Part shown: piece after piece, positions 1 to 10,398 of the stretch
How positions within the stretch are numbered: the first letter of the stretch is position 1
How the letters are laid out: each line of letters opens with the position of its first letter
NCBI GenBank assembly: GCA_030430455.1
Contig: JAUIJB010000002.1
Span: 1 to 64,000 of the forward strand
Direction of reading: 5' to 3'
Length of the DNA stretch: 64,000 bases
Origin: Verrucomicrobiia bacterium
Lineage (GTDB): Bacteria; Verrucomicrobiota; Verrucomicrobiia; Verrucomicrobiales; Akkermansiaceae
Program-made: the position numbers and the translations under genes
Notes under the pieces: generated by a model
What the model was told of the DNA's origin: nothing
The model's input: the letters and a program-made list of their open reading frames with translations, nothing else
Databases searched by the model: none

Positions 1-20
1 AGTCCGGGGGGCGCCCCGGA

Positions 21-1158
21 TCAGTCCTCGTCCTTGGCGCCCTTGACGCGGACCTTGCCACGCAGCTTGGCCTCGATGAAGGCGTCGATGTCGCCGTCCA
101 TGATCGACTGGATGTTGCCGCTCTCCTCGCCGGTGCGCAGGTCGAGCACCTTCTGGTAGGGCTGGAAGACGTACGAGCGGATCTGGTTGCCCCAGGCGAT
201 CTCGCCCTTCTCGCCGTAGGCCTGCTCGGCGGCGGCGGCCCGCTTGTCCTCCTCGATCTGCAGCAGCTTGGCCTTGAGGATCTGGAAGGCGAGTTCCTTG
301 TTGGCACCCTGGGTGCGCGCGGCGGTCGACTTGATCAGGATCCCGGTCGGCAGGTGGCGCAGCAGCACCGCGGTCTCCACCTTGTTGACGTTCTGGCCGC
401 CCTTGCCCCCGGAGCGCGCGGTGGTGATCTCGATGTCCTTGTCGGCGATCTCGATCTTGATCTCGTCGTTGAGCTCCGGGGTGGCGTCGACCGAGGCGAA
501 GGAGGTGTGGCGCTTGCCGGCCGAGTCGAAGGGGGAAATCCGCACCAGCCGGTGGACGCCGCGCTCGTTCTTGAGGAAGCCGTAGGCGTTCTCGCCGGTC
601 ACCTTGACGGTGGCCGAGCGCAGGCCGGCCTCGTCGCCGTCCTCCCAGTCGATCGTCTCGCAGCTGAGGCCCTTCTTCTCCGCCCAGCGGGTGTACATCC
701 GGTGCAGCATCTGGGCCCAGTCGCAGGCCTCGGTGCCGCCGGCGCCGGCCTGGATGACGAGGAAGCAGTTGGCCGGGTCGTTCGGCTGGTTGAGCAGGGT
801 GAGCAGCTCGAAGGAGGCGATGTCCTTGCCGAGCTGGCCGGCCTGGGTGACCGCCTCGCCGGCCGACTCGGGGTCGTCGAACTCCTTGGCCAGCTCGATC
901 GCCGCGAGCACGTCCTCATAGCGGCCCTGGAGCCCCTGGAAGGCCTCCAGCTTCTTCTTCATCGCCGCCGACTTCTCGCTGGTCACCCGGGCCTTGTCCG
1001 GGTTGTCCCAGAAGTCGGGCGCGCCCATGGCCTCGTCGAGCGAGGCGATCTCGCGTTCCAGGGTGGGGACGTCAAAGATACCTCCCGAGCTGGTCGAGGC
1101 GCTTGGCGAGCGCGTCGGTGTCCAGCGTCGTGAGGTCGGCGGTCTGGGGTTCGGACAT
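21..1158 (-). CDS. prfB: Peptide chain release factor 2 (programmed +1 frameshift)
   Basis: RF2 releases the peptide at UGA and UAA stop codons on the ribosome. The true start is the ATG at 1158 ([12 protein letters not shown]). Frame 1 runs 28 codons and meets a UGA at 1074-1072 in the context GGGAGG-TAT-CTT-TGA-C. That is the classic RF2 autoregulatory slippage site, with an internal Shine-Dalgarno-like GGGAGG. Skipping one U at 1074 gives L-D-V-P-T and opens the remaining 350 codons. The 378-aa product is close to the E. coli length (365). Using the joined numbering, the SPF stop-recognition tripeptide is at about 208-210 and the GGQ catalytic motif at 253-255. A plain ORF reading would wrongly extend the downstream frame upstream into non-coding DNA. 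Identity is certain; the frameshift is inferred from a very well-conserved site. Confidence 0.97.
1072..1085 (-). promoter_or_regulatory. RF2 programmed +1 frameshift site
   Basis: On the minus strand the sequence reads GGGAGG TAT CTT TGA C. The slippery CTT (1077-1075) precedes the in-frame UGA (1074-1072), and a purine-rich anti-Shine-Dalgarno-pairing stretch lies just upstream. This is the arrangement by which low RF2 levels cause ribosomes to pause at UGA and shift +1, giving negative feedback on prfB. Confidence 0.93.
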
Positions 1159-1272
1159 GGGTCTGGGGTCAGGCGGAGGTGGTGAAGCGGGCGATCCGCT
1201 GCGGGCGGGAGAAAAGGCCAGCGCGCGGGGGAGTGCAAGGAATCATCGCCCCGGGGCGCGGCATGCAGGGGG

Positions 1273-1307
1273 AAAAAAGACCGCCCCCGGCCGGGCCGGA
1301 GGCGGTC
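1273..1307 (-). terminator. Intrinsic terminator of the 1333-4578 gene
   Basis: On the minus strand a GC-rich hairpin (outer stem GACCGCC/GGCGGTC at 1307-1301 and 1285-1279, with further inner pairing) is followed directly by a run of six U (1278-1273). It lies 26 nt past the stop codon of the large secreted protein gene and upstream of prfB. Confidence 0.8.
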
Positions 1308-1332
1308 TGCGGATCGGGCGATCCGGGGGACC

Positions 1333-4300
1333 TCAGGGGGCGTCCTCGATGCGGTAGTAATAGCCCGCCGCGCCCGCCGGCAGGGTGACCGTGAGAGTCT
1401 GGGTGGTGCCGGAGGCGGTGAAGCTGGCACCGGGGGTCACCGCGGTCGTCACGGCGCCGAAGGGCGTGACCAGATCGGGCGACTCCCGCAGCACGTAGTC
1501 GGAACCGTCGCTCAGCTTGGCGACCTTGATCTCGAGCTGCGTGCCGCCGTTGACCAGGGCCACCGACTCGATCTCGAGATTCGCCGGGGCGACCACCCGG
1601 AAGAACTGCTCGCCGTCGAAGTTGTTGAAGTCGATGCCCGCGACATTGCCGTTGTCATTGCCGGCGCCGTCGCTGCCGAGGCTGCCTTGCGGCGCGGGCA
1701 GGCCGCCGAGCACCTGGTTCGACAGGTAGCCGTGGCTGCTGTTGTTGATCATGGCGGCGATCCGGATCTCGCCGCTCGGGTTGCCGAGGTCGGCGAGGTC
1801 GATGCACAGCTCGATGCCGGTGGTGACCGCGGCGGCGGCCGCCGCGTCGGCGGCCTGGTCGCCGCCGGCGATGCCGGCGGTGTTGCTGTTGTCGAAGCCG
1901 ACCCGGATCGGCGAGGCGTTGGCCGTGCCGGTTCCGGTGCTGCCGGAACCCTCCTCGGTTCCACCGAAGACGTCGATGTAGGAGTCCCCGCTGCCACCGA
2001 GTTCGACGAAGTCGAGGTCGAGCTTGCTGAGGCCACGGCGGACAAAGAGGTGGTAGTCGGCGCTGAAGCCCTCGTCGAAGGTCAGCCCGGCGAGCCTCGA
2101 GTAGGCGTCGTCGTCGATGTCGGGGTTGCTGCCGGCGTTGTTGACGCTGTTGTCGATCACGTTCTGGCCGCCGCCGACGGTGTCGAAGAAGACCTCCAGC
2201 TTGTTGAAGTCGTTGCTGAGGTTGCCGGTGAGCATCAGGTAGAGCTTGCCGTCCTGGATGACCGCGTAGGCGGCATCCAGCTCGTTGGCATTGTCGCCGA
2301 AGCCGGTCTCGACCGTCTGCACCTCGATGGCCGTGCCGTAGGCGGCGTCCAGGGTGCCGTCGGGGATGACCAGCCCGAGGATCGCCGAGCTGCTGCCGGC
2401 GTCGGTGGGGTCGGTGCCTTGCACCAGCTCGACCCCGTCGTCCTCGCCGTCGCCGTCGCTGTCCTGGGAATTCGGGTTGGTGACGTAGTTGTCGTCGCCG
2501 GCCTCGATCTCCTCGTTGTCGAGGATGCCGTCGTCGTCGCTGTCGTTGAAGCAGGGGTCGGTCGGGTCGCCCGGCGGGCTGCCGACGACGCCGGCGGTCC
2601 ACGGGTTGTCGCTGCCGTCGACCTCCTCCTTGTCACCGATCGAGTCGCCGTCGGAGTCGCCGAACAGCGGGTCGGTGCCGGCGTCCTGCTCGGCGCTGTT
2701 GATCAGGCCGTCGGCGGGGGTCTCGTTGTCGCCGTCGCCGGTCAGCAGGCCGAGGTCGCCGGGCGAGTAGACCTCCTCCCACGAGTCGCGCAGGCCGTCG
2801 GGCTCGCTGTCGGTGCCGACCGCGTCGTCGAGCGCCTCCCAGCTGGTTGCCACCACCAGATTGTCCCACTCGCAGCGGCCGGAGCCGCCGGAGGAGAGCC
2901 GGATGCCGGTGACGACGGCGGCGGTTCCGAGGGTGATCTCGGCGTCGCCGAAGAAGGGCTCGGAGCCCGGGCCGAAGGAGGCCGGGTCGACGAAGAGCTG
3001 GAGCAGGTCGAGCTCGGTGTCGAGCTTGGCGACCAGGGTGTGGACCACGCGGTCATCCGGCGCCGGAAGGCTGCTGGCGTTCGAGTTCGGGGTGTTGGGC
3101 TCCTCCGTTCCGAACAGCCCGCTGCCGTCGCCGAGGACCCCGGCGTAGCCGACCTCGGTGCCGCTGTTGAGGAAGGTGATGCCGGAGAAGGTGGCGTTCT
3201 TGCGGCGGGTCAGGTCGACCTTGGCGTAGATCACCTTGGCGCTGCTCGAGACGGTGTTCTCGATGCGGCCGTTGGCGCTGCCGCCGGTGGGGGCGCCGTT
3301 CAGGTTGCGGCTCGCGCTGCTGCCATTCACGGTGGTCAGCTCGCCGCAGAAGACCTCGGTGCCGAAGCTGGTCGACCAGGGAGCGCTCGCCGTGGTGTGG
3401 CCGACGAAGAGGTCCTGGGCGAGGCCGTTGACGACCGCGGTCGAGCTGGTGTTGTCGAAGTCGAACTGGTCCGGCTCGAAGCCGGCCTGGCCGTCGATGC
3501 CGCCGTTCGAATAGTCGAAGAAGTCGAAGCCGATGATGTCGGTGTTGCCCGCGGCGGGCTCGGAGGTGTCGTCGTCGGGGTCGGTCCCCGCGGCCACCTC
3601 GGTGGCGTCGTTGACGTTGTCGCCGTCGGTGTCGGGCTTGTTCGGGTCGGTCCCGTGGTTCTTGACCTCGTCGCCGTCGCCGAGCCCGTCGTCGTCGCTG
3701 TCGGCGTCGTTCGGGTCGGTGCCGGTCATGTTCTCGTCGACGAAGGTCCCGCCGTTGTCCTCGACGGTGTTGTCGAGGCCGTCGCCGTCGCTGTCGGGGT
3801 TGGTGACCGTCACCTCGACCGGGACCGTCTGGGTGGCGGTGTCGTCGGTTTGGAGGTTGTAGCCGACGATGCCGCCATCGATCGTGCCGGCGGTCTCCTG
3901 CGAGCCGAGCATCTGGTTGGAGGCGAAGTTCGAGTCGCCATTGATGAGCATGGCGAAGAGCTTGACCTCGTTGGTGCCGTCGGGGACGCCGAGGGCGTCG
4001 AGGTCGAGGGCGAGCTCGACCCCGTCGGGGTGGGTGGCGAGGTCGGTGTTGTCGGTCCAGATGGTCCGCGCGTCGGCGATGAAGGTGTTGCTGATGTTGG
4101 CGGGGAGGCAGTCGCCGGCGTATTCGCGGACTCCGGTCGTCAGGTTGTAGGTGTTGACGAAGGCCCCCGACGCATTGCCGAAGATCCGGACTGCGAAGTC
4201 AGCATCGAACCCGGTCTCGAAGGTGAAGCCGCTGAGGTTGTTGATCGTGAACTCCTCGCCGCCCGAGCTGATCTGGGAGCCGCTGATCGTGTTGAAGCCG

Positions 4301-4578
4301 CCGGGTGCGGAGTCGATGAACAGCAGGAGGGCGTTGTTGTCGGGCTTGCCGGCAAGCAGGACGTTCAGGTTGGTGCCGTCCTGCACCGTCCGGACGTTGC
4401 CGAGGAAATTCGAGTTTCCCCAGGCGGGTGCATGCGCCTGGGTGGCGGCGACGGAGTATCCCTCGGCGCCGTCGTCGGTGCCGTCGATCGCGGCGTGGGC
4501 GCTGGTGCTGAGGGCGAGGGTGCCGAGAAGGCCGAGGCCGGCGCGGGCCGGCTGGTGGAGGAATCCGCGGGTTTTCAT
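1333..4578 (-). CDS. Secreted thrombospondin type 3 repeat protein
   Basis: The start at 4578 is chosen because MKTRGFLHQ begins a clear signal peptide (cleavage after STSAHA); upstream in-frame codons only add a non-signal extension. The 1081-aa product is acidic and rich in Asp and Gly. Calcium-binding TSP3-like repeats of the form [33 protein letters not shown] and [12 protein letters not shown] occur in two blocks, near residues 260-340 and 590-730. Between and after them are beta-rich segments resembling carbohydrate- or surface-binding modules. No PEP-CTERM or LPXTG anchor is visible at the C terminus, which ends [12 protein letters not shown]. The gene follows the FecR and sigma genes in the same direction (162 nt after fecR), so it may be a target or member of that system. 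An adhesin or surface-layer role is an inference. Confidence 0.75.
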   Translation of the reverse strand: MKTRGFLHQPARAGLGLLGTLALSTSAHAAIDGTDDGAEGYSVAATQAHAPAWGNSNFLGNVRTVQDGTNLNVLLAGKPDNNALLLFIDSAPGGFNTISGSQISSGGEEFTINNLSGFTFETGFDADFAVRIFGNASGAFVNTYNLTTGVREYAGDCLPANISNTFIADARTIWTDNTDLATHPDGVELALDLDALGVPDGTNEVKLFAMLINGDSNFASNQMLGSQETAGTIDGGIVGYNLQTDDTATQTVPVEVTVTNPDSDGDGLDNTVEDNGGTFVDENMTGTDPNDADSDDDGLGDGDEVKNHGTDPNKPDTDGDNVNDATEVAAGTDPDDDTSEPAAGNTDIIGFDFFDYSNGGIDGQAGFEPDQFDFDNTSSTAVVNGLAQDLFVGHTTASAPWSTSFGTEVFCGELTTVNGSSASRNLNGAPTGGSANGRIENTVSSSAKVIYAKVDLTRRKNATFSGITFLNSGTEVGYAGVLGDGSGLFGTEEPNTPNSNASSLPAPDDRVVHTLVAKLDTELDLLQLFVDPASFGPGSEPFFGDAEITLGTAAVVTGIRLSSGGSGRCEWDNLVVATSWEALDDAVGTDSEPDGLRDSWEEVYSPGDLGLLTGDGDNETPADGLINSAEQDAGTDPLFGDSDGDSIGDKEEVDGSDNPWTAGVVGSPPGDPTDPCFNDSDDDGILDNEEIEAGDDNYVTNPNSQDSDGDGEDDGVELVQGTDPTDAGSSSAILGLVIPDGTLDAAYGTAIEVQTVETGFGDNANELDAAYAVIQDGKLYLMLTGNLSNDFNKLEVFFDTVGGGQNVIDNSVNNAGSNPDIDDDAYSRLAGLTFDEGFSADYHLFVRRGLSKLDLDFVELGGSGDSYIDVFGGTEEGSGSTGTGTANASPIRVGFDNSNTAGIAGGDQAADAAAAAAVTTGIELCIDLADLGNPSGEIRIAAMINNSSHGYLSNQVLGGLPAPQGSLGSDGAGNDNGNVAGIDFNNFDGEQFFRVVAPANLEIESVALVNGGTQLEIKVAKLSDGSDYVLRESPDLVTPFGAVTTAVTPGASFTASGTTQTLTVTLPAGAAGYYYRIEDAP

Positions 4579-4739
4579 GGATGGTTGCGTGTGGATGGAA
4601 GCGGGTTGACGGGAACGAAGCGGGACGAGCCCCGGCATGGGGGCAAATGGTGGGGCGGCCGGGCGGGTTTATTCTTTTCGGGTTTCTGGGGGGTGGCTTG
4701 CCGGGCGGGACGGCTCGGGGACGCGGTGGGCGGGACGCT

Positions 4740-6200
4740 TCACGGTCGCGGTGGGCGCGCCGAGTCGGCGGTCGACAGCACGCGGACGCGGACCTCGCGC
4801 AGGGCGATGTCGCCGCGCTCTCGGGCACCCGGGTCGTCACCGGCGACGGCCGGATCGAGGCCGGCATCGATGGCGGCATCGACGCGCGAGCCGTTGGCGA
4901 TGCGGATCCGGTCGAAGGTCAGGCCGGGGTCGATCCACTCCGAGGCCAGCGACGGCCCGGTGGTGGTGTCGCCCTCGTAGAGCTCGGCGAGCCCGCTGCG
5001 GTAGTCGTAGCGCAGGGTGACCACGTTCTTGCCCTCCAGTAGCGGGCAGGCGTGGCGGGCCTCGGAGCCGACCGGGTGGAGCGCCCAGCCGCGGGCGGGG
5101 CCGTTGGGGTCGCCGACGAAGATGCGCTCCTGCTCGCCGGCGTAGAGGCTGACCCCGGCCCAGCCGTCGGAGTGGAAATTGGAGGTCTCCGGGTTGTCGG
5201 TCTCGATGGTCAGCAGGATGACGTGGTTCGAGTCGTCGAGCGGCGGCCCGGAAAGCGGCGCGAAGGCGGTGGTGCGCTCGCTGCCCGAGGTGTCGAGCAG
5301 GCCGTCCTCGATCGCCGGCTGGCCGCGCTCGACCCGCCACGGGCCGGCGCCGTGGTCCGGCGACTTGCCGGCCAGCGCGGTGCGCCCGGGGTCGTCGAAG
5401 CGCTCGGCAAAGACGGTGACCTGCTTGGGGAAGAAGCTGGCGAAGCTGGTCGGCGAGGGCACCGTGCTGAGCCGCGACTTCGACCAGATCGCGGCGTGGC
5501 CGGCCGCGAGGGTGTGGGTCGCCGCGTCGCCGTGGCGCAGCGTGAAGTCGATCCGGCCGCGGAGGACGTGGAGCTCGTGGCGGCGGCCGGGGCTGGCGAT
5601 GATGCCGAACTCCCCGCCGGCCCGGCCGGTGCTGACGACGCGGAAGGCCGCGCTGGTGCAGGCCAGCTGGTGGTCGTCACCGGCGGTTGCGATCCAGGTC
5701 CGCCCGCCGTCGAGGTGGATCCAGTGGCGGCTGCGGTACTCGAGGCTGCCGGGGCCCTCGATCAGCGCGCGAGTGCCGCCGGGCAGGGTGACGGCGGCCG
5801 AGCCGTGGTCGATGCGCACGATCGAGCCCTCGCTGAGAAAGCCGTCCTCGCCGCCGTTCGGCTGGATCACCTGGCCGCGCGACTCGGGGCCGAACTCGAC
5901 GCTGGCGCGGGTGTCCGGCCCGAGCTTGACGGTGGCCAGCGTGGCGGCGAGGGCGATCGCGGCGGCCGCGGCGAGCGGGACCAGCAGGCGCGGCCGGGCG
6001 GCCGCCCTGCGGGCCGGGCTGGCGGCGGGGGCGTGCTCGAATTTCTCGAGCAGGGTGTGGTCGAGGCGCGCGTAGCTGCGGTAGAGCCGGCGCAGCTCCG
6101 GCTCGCGGCGCAGGCGCTCCTCGAAGTCGAGGAAGGCGGCGCGCCGGATGGTGCCGTCGAGGACCGCCTGGATCGTCTCTTCGTCGTCGCGGTGGCTCAT
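4740..6200 (-). CDS. FecR-domain anti-sigma protein with C-terminal LamG-like domain
   Basis: A 486-aa membrane protein starting MSHRDDEETIQAVLDG. The N-terminal cytoplasmic part (about 1-68) should bind the sigma factor. One transmembrane helix lies at about 70-90 (LLVPLAAAAAIALAATLA). A FecR-type periplasmic domain follows (about 95-270, with LPGGTRALIEGPGSLEYRS), then a LamG/concanavalin-like domain (about 300-480). This architecture is a known companion of Rhodopirellula/Verrucomicrobium-family ECF sigma factors. It is encoded 49 nt downstream of that sigma gene, almost certainly as one operon. The C-terminal domain may sense carbohydrate or cell-surface material (inferred). Upstream in-frame extension past 6200 overlaps the sigma gene and was rejected. 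Confidence 0.85.
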   Translation of the reverse strand: MSHRDDEETIQAVLDGTIRRAAFLDFEERLRREPELRRLYRSYARLDHTLLEKFEHAPAASPARRAAARPRLLVPLAAAAAIALAATLATVKLGPDTRASVEFGPESRGQVIQPNGGEDGFLSEGSIVRIDHGSAAVTLPGGTRALIEGPGSLEYRSRHWIHLDGGRTWIATAGDDHQLACTSAAFRVVSTGRAGGEFGIIASPGRRHELHVLRGRIDFTLRHGDAATHTLAAGHAAIWSKSRLSTVPSPTSFASFFPKQVTVFAERFDDPGRTALAGKSPDHGAGPWRVERGQPAIEDGLLDTSGSERTTAFAPLSGPPLDDSNHVILLTIETDNPETSNFHSDGWAGVSLYAGEQERIFVGDPNGPARGWALHPVGSEARHACPLLEGKNVVTLRYDYRSGLAELYEGDTTTGPSLASEWIDPGLTFDRIRIANGSRVDAAIDAGLDPAVAGDDPGARERGDIALREVRVRVLSTADSARPPRP

Positions 6201-6249
6201 GAGGTGGATGGGAAGTGGATGGGATGGGGGGAACTCAATCGGGAGGAAA

Positions 6250-6834
6250 TCAATGTGAGGGACGCGGCACCTGGTCGGGCTCGAGCTGCTTGTCGAGGCA
6301 GCGGCGCAGGCCGGCGCGGATCTTGAACAGCCGCGCCTTGAGGGTGCCGGCACTGCGGTTGAGGGTGGCGGCGTACTCCTCCAGGGTGGTGCTCTCGCAG
6401 TAGCGCTTCTGGACCAGCTCGCGGTCGTGTTCGCGGAGCTTGCCGAGGCAGACCTCGAGCGCGCGGTAGGCGCGGTCCATCTCGCCGGGGTCATCCTCGG
6501 CGTCGGCGGCGAAGAGCTCGGCGATGTCCTCGCTGAAGACCAGCCAGCCGTTCCGCTTGAGCCGCTTGCGCTGGTCGAGCACGTGGTTACGGGCGATGGC
6601 GAATGCCCAGGCCTTGAAGTTGGTGCCGAGCTCGAACTTGTCCTTCTTTTTCCACAGCGTGATGTTGGTCAGCTGGAGGATGTCGCTGGCGCCGGTGAAG
6701 CCGGGCATCAGCGAGCGGACGTAGGCCAGGATCGGTCCCTGGTGGACGGTCAGGAGGCGCACGAACTCCTCATCTCCTTCACTGGCATTCATCGATGGCA
6801 GATGGCGCCGGGTGCGGTCGGGTTTAGCGTCCAT
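6250..6834 (-). CDS. ECF sigma-70 factor, Rhodopirellula/Verrucomicrobium family
   Basis: A 194-aa extracytoplasmic-function sigma factor. Region 2 spans about 45-95, with DILQLTNITLWKKKDKFE and the FKAWAFAIARNHVLDQRKR segment. Region 4 spans about 133-181, with the helix-turn-helix LEEYAATLNRSAGTLKARLFKIR. The C-terminal end lies 49 nt from the FecR-like gene, the usual sigma/anti-sigma pairing. The start is uncertain: MDAKPDRT at 6834 or MNASEGDEEF at 6792. Neither has a clear Shine-Dalgarno, and the shorter form matches where family members usually begin. Its targets are unknown; the secreted protein downstream of fecR is the obvious candidate. Confidence 0.9.
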   Translation of the reverse strand: MDAKPDRTRRHLPSMNASEGDEEFVRLLTVHQGPILAYVRSLMPGFTGASDILQLTNITLWKKKDKFELGTNFKAWAFAIARNHVLDQRKRLKRNGWLVFSEDIAELFAADAEDDPGEMDRAYRALEVCLGKLREHDRELVQKRYCESTTLEEYAATLNRSAGTLKARLFKIRAGLRRCLDKQLEPDQVPRPSH

Positions 6835-6972
6835 TTGACGAAGCTAGGCAATGGGCATGAAACTACAAAGTAAACCCGTGTCCGGCGAAGGCTATTTGAG
6901 GGATGCGGGATGGACCCGGCGGGGTCGGTTGCCCACCGCCCCGGGCCCATCGCGCCGGATTCTCCACAGCCA

Positions 6973-9900
6973 ATGGACAGGACCTCATCCCGACCCAAGC
7001 CGCGCACCGGCGGATTCTCGCTGGTGGTCTCGGTCGCCCTGTTGTCCCTGCTCGCGCTGCTGGCCGTCGGCCTGCTCGGCCTGTCCTCGGTGAGCCTGCG
7101 GACCTCCTCGCGGCAGGAGGCGAGGCGCAGCGCGGAGGCCAACGCCCGCGTCGCCCTGGTCCTGGCGATCGGCCAGCTCCAGCGCGAGTTGGGCCCGGAC
7201 ACGCGGGTCAGCGCCCCGGCGGCCATCCTCGACGGCAGTCCCGGGACCCCGGCGCTCGACGGCCTGCCGCGCTCCAGCGAAATGGTCGGCGTGTGGGACT
7301 CGTGGAGCCCGCGGATGCGCGACGCGACCGACATGTCGAATGCCGGACCCGACTACGCCGAGGCCAAGGACACGCGCTTCCGCCGCTGGCTGGCGTCGAG
7401 CCCCGACCCGGCGGCGACCGCGGAGGAGTCGTGGATCCACCAGGCGCCGGCCGATGCCTCGCTGGCGCTTTTCACGCCGGACCGTGCCGGCTTCGAAATG
7501 CGTGCGGAGTGGATTCCCAGCGGTGGCCATGGCGCGCTGGCCTGGGCCACGGTGCAGGAAAACACCAAGGCCCGCCTGCTCCCGGGGGGCTACCACGGCG
7601 GAAGCTGGGCGGGGAACGACGCGCTGATGGCACCGGGGCGGACCGGCTTCGAGCTCAGCGATGCGCTGGCCGCCGCCGACGGCGACGACGCCCCCGCGCT
7701 CTTCGCCAAGCTGGTCAGCGCCGGCGAGGTCGCGCTGTCCGAGCTCGCCGGGCCGGCCTATGAACCCGCCGTGGTCGAGCCCGACTTCTCGGTCCACGCC
7801 CGCGGCCTGCTGACCAACGTGGTCGACGGCGGTCTGCGGCACGACCTCACCAGCGCCTTCGAGATGCCCGAGTCGGCGTTCAACGCGCCGCGCCTGGGCG
7901 AGCGCGACAACCCCTTCGTCGACGCCGGCGACCCGCGCTTCGGCGGCGAGCGGGTCCTGTTCGAGCCCGGCAGCGGCTTCGCCCCGGAGGTCTTCGTCGA
8001 GGACCGCTACGGCACCGCCACGGTCCGGCACTATTTCAAGAACAGCCACCTGCCGACCTTCACCACGCTGCGCTCGCACTACCGCACCTGGCGCCACCTC
8101 TACCCGGGAACCCACGGCCTCACCGCGCGCGAGCGACGCCAGTCGGGGGCGGCCTGGCCGGATGCCGCGGAGTCGGTCCAGGGGGTGATGCCGGTGCTCG
8201 ACCGGGTGTTGTTCTTCCTCCAGGCGGCGGTGCGGGCGGACGGCACGATGCAGTTGCTGGTCACCCCGATCGTGACCCTGTGGAACCCCTACAACACCGC
8301 CATCGACTGCGAGGGCTTCACGGTCTACCCGTGGCTCGACTTCCCGGTCAACATCACCTGGAACGCCGAGGGCGGGACCGGCGAAACGCCGCGCAAGCAG
8401 GTCTGGCTGTCGAACTTCCTCAGCTCCGGCGACACCGGCGAGGGCCGCACGCGGGTGCCCTACTTCCTGCTCAAGCTGACCGCCGACGGCAGCGACTCAG
8501 CCTCCGGCCCGATCTCGTTCGCCCCGGGTGAGGTACGGGTTTTCTCGTTGGTCGACCCGAGCCCGCAGCCATTCCTGCGCACCGCGGGCGAGGACGACCG
8601 CAAGCTGCTGATGAAGCCGGTCGCAGGCCTCGCCGACCTCAACACCGAGGGCGGCCTGCTGGTGCCGATGGACGAGGCCGTGAGGGACGACGACGAGTAC
8701 GGCTACCGCCTGGGGGAGAACGCGCGGATCCGCGCCCGGCTGGAGTACACCCGCGACCAGCACAAGTACTACGTGGTCATGGAGGACCTCGGCCGCTGGC
8801 GGGGTCGCGAGCCCTTCGTGGTGGCGAACGTCCAGGTCGACAGCGGCGGCGGCGCCGAGCAGGCCCCGGAGAGCCCGTGGATCTACTACGAGGACCTGAT
8901 CGAGGAGCCGGTGCCGCTGGGCGTGCTCGAGACCTTCCACCGCACCGCGCGTGGCGAGGGCGGCGGCGAGCGCCGCTCCGACCTCGCCTTCACCAACAAC
9001 CCGCTGCAGCGCGACGCCACCTCGCTGCTGACCGGCACGCTGACCCGCTTCGAGTCCTCGCCGCATGTCGACGCCACCCTGCGCGGCATCACCGACATCA
9101 TCGGCTCCGGGCTCGAGATCACCCTCGACGGCCGGCGGTCGTACTACGGCGAGTCGAACTCCGCGGCGACCGGCCGCGAACGGCTCAGCTTCGTCGAGCT
9201 GCCGCGCGGCCCGCTGGTCTCGCTGGCTTCGCTCCAGCACGCCGACCTCTCGGCCTCGGTCTACGCGCCGATGAACCAGTTCGGCAACAGCTGGGCCTCG
9301 CCCTACGTGATGCTCGACCGGGTCCACATGCTGATGCGCACGGCGCGCCCGCTGGGGGCCGACTTCTACGACAGCTGCTACCTGGCCAACGAGGCGCTGT
9401 GGGACTCGTGCTTCTTCTCCGGGCTGGCGCCCGAGTTCAGCCGCTCCGGTGGCGGGGCCGGCGGCGGCGAGGGCGCCTGGGACCGCGACATGGTGACGAT
9501 CCGCCGCGAGGCGGCCGAGGTGGCGCGCGGGTTCATGCTCGACCCCGCGGACTCGCCGGGGCGGGTCGCCCGTTTCCGCCCCTGGCGCGGCGAGCGCACG
9601 GCCGCGGCGGTCGCCGACCGGGTCGCCGGCCCGGAGGCGCCGCTGCTGATGGCCGCGCACCTCATGGTCGACGGGGCCTTCAACGTCAATTCGACCCGCG
9701 TCGAGGCCTGGAAGGCGATGCTCGCCGCCAACCGCGGGCTCGAGTTCGAGGCCGGCGACGCCGACGGCGGCCTCCGCGGGGTGAGCTCCGGCGAGCGCAC
9801 CCCACTGCCGCGCATGCAGCACCCCGTCGGCGAGGAGGGCGACGCCTGGTTCGGCTTCCGCAGCCTCGATGACCGCCAGGTCACCGCGCTGGCCGAGGCG

Positions 9901-10398
9901 ATCGTCGAGGAGGTCAAGCGCCGCGGGCCGTTCCAGTCGCTGGGCGAGTTCGTCAACCGCCGCATCGAGAACTCCGACCTCGGCAGGACCGGCGCGGTGC
10001 AGGCGGCCATCGACCGCAGCGGAATCAATGATGCCTACCTGTTTGACAGCTTCGACACCCGGTCCTTTCGTCTTGGCACCAACCTCAGCTCCGACCGGAC
10101 CGGCGTCGGCATCCCCGGCTACCTGACCCAGGCGGACGTGCTGCAGCCGCTGGCGCCCGCCCTGAGCGTGCGCTCCGACTGCTTCGTCATCCGCGCGGCC
10201 GGCGAGGCGCGCGACGCCGACGGTGCCCTGCTGGCCCGCGCGGTCTGCGAGGCGGTGGTCCAGCGGGTCCCTGAACTCGTCGACTCCTCGCAGGACGCGG
10301 CGCTGCCGCCGGCCGAGTGGAACCCGGTCAACGAGCGCTTCGGCCGGCGGCTCCGGGTCGTCTCGATGCGTTGGCTCAGCCCCGAAGAATTCTCATGA
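6973..10398 (+). CDS. Verru_Chthon cassette protein A-like pseudopilin
   Basis: An 1141-aa protein whose N terminus, MDRTSSRPKPRTGGFSLVVS, is a prepilin-like leader (cleavage after GG) followed by a hydrophobic helix [19 protein letters not shown]. The usual Glu at position 5 of the mature pilin is replaced by Val, as is typical of the large Verru_Chthon cassette A proteins. The long remainder is globular, with no enzymatic motif I recognise. The ATG at 6973 is preferred over 6910 because it places the leader at the N terminus. The following gene overlaps by ATGA. The cassette is transcribed away from the ECF sigma operon across a 138-nt gap. A role in a type IV pilus or type II secretion-like export machine of Verrucomicrobia is assumed from the family; the substrate is unknown. 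Confidence 0.8.
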   Translation: MDRTSSRPKPRTGGFSLVVSVALLSLLALLAVGLLGLSSVSLRTSSRQEARRSAEANARVALVLAIGQLQRELGPDTRVSAPAAILDGSPGTPALDGLPRSSEMVGVWDSWSPRMRDATDMSNAGPDYAEAKDTRFRRWLASSPDPAATAEESWIHQAPADASLALFTPDRAGFEMRAEWIPSGGHGALAWATVQENTKARLLPGGYHGGSWAGNDALMAPGRTGFELSDALAAADGDDAPALFAKLVSAGEVALSELAGPAYEPAVVEPDFSVHARGLLTNVVDGGLRHDLTSAFEMPESAFNAPRLGERDNPFVDAGDPRFGGERVLFEPGSGFAPEVFVEDRYGTATVRHYFKNSHLPTFTTLRSHYRTWRHLYPGTHGLTARERRQSGAAWPDAAESVQGVMPVLDRVLFFLQAAVRADGTMQLLVTPIVTLWNPYNTAIDCEGFTVYPWLDFPVNITWNAEGGTGETPRKQVWLSNFLSSGDTGEGRTRVPYFLLKLTADGSDSASGPISFAPGEVRVFSLVDPSPQPFLRTAGEDDRKLLMKPVAGLADLNTEGGLLVPMDEAVRDDDEYGYRLGENARIRARLEYTRDQHKYYVVMEDLGRWRGREPFVVANVQVDSGGGAEQAPESPWIYYEDLIEEPVPLGVLETFHRTARGEGGGERRSDLAFTNNPLQRDATSLLTGTLTRFESSPHVDATLRGITDIIGSGLEITLDGRRSYYGESNSAATGRERLSFVELPRGPLVSLASLQHADLSASVYAPMNQFGNSWASPYVMLDRVHMLMRTARPLGADFYDSCYLANEALWDSCFFSGLAPEFSRSGGGAGGGEGAWDRDMVTIRREAAEVARGFMLDPADSPGRVARFRPWRGERTAAAVADRVAGPEAPLLMAAHLMVDGAFNVNSTRVEAWKAMLAANRGLEFEAGDADGGLRGVSSGERTPLPRMQHPVGEEGDAWFGFRSLDDRQVTALAEAIVEEVKRRGPFQSLGEFVNRRIENSDLGRTGAVQAAIDRSGINDAYLFDSFDTRSFRLGTNLSSDRTGVGIPGYLTQADVLQPLAPALSVRSDCFVIRAAGEARDADGALLARAVCEAVVQRVPELVDSSQDAALPPAEWNPVNERFGRRLRVVSMRWLSPEEFS

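Noticed and set aside
1333..1500. PEP-CTERM sorting signal on the TSP3 protein
   Set aside because: No PEP motif, hydrophobic helix or basic tail at the C terminus.
1687..4980. Very long plus-strand ORF of about 1097 codons opposite the TSP3 protein gene
   Set aside because: GC-rich shadow of the real minus-strand gene; it is Val/Ala/Gly-dominated, has no domain and lacks a signal peptide.
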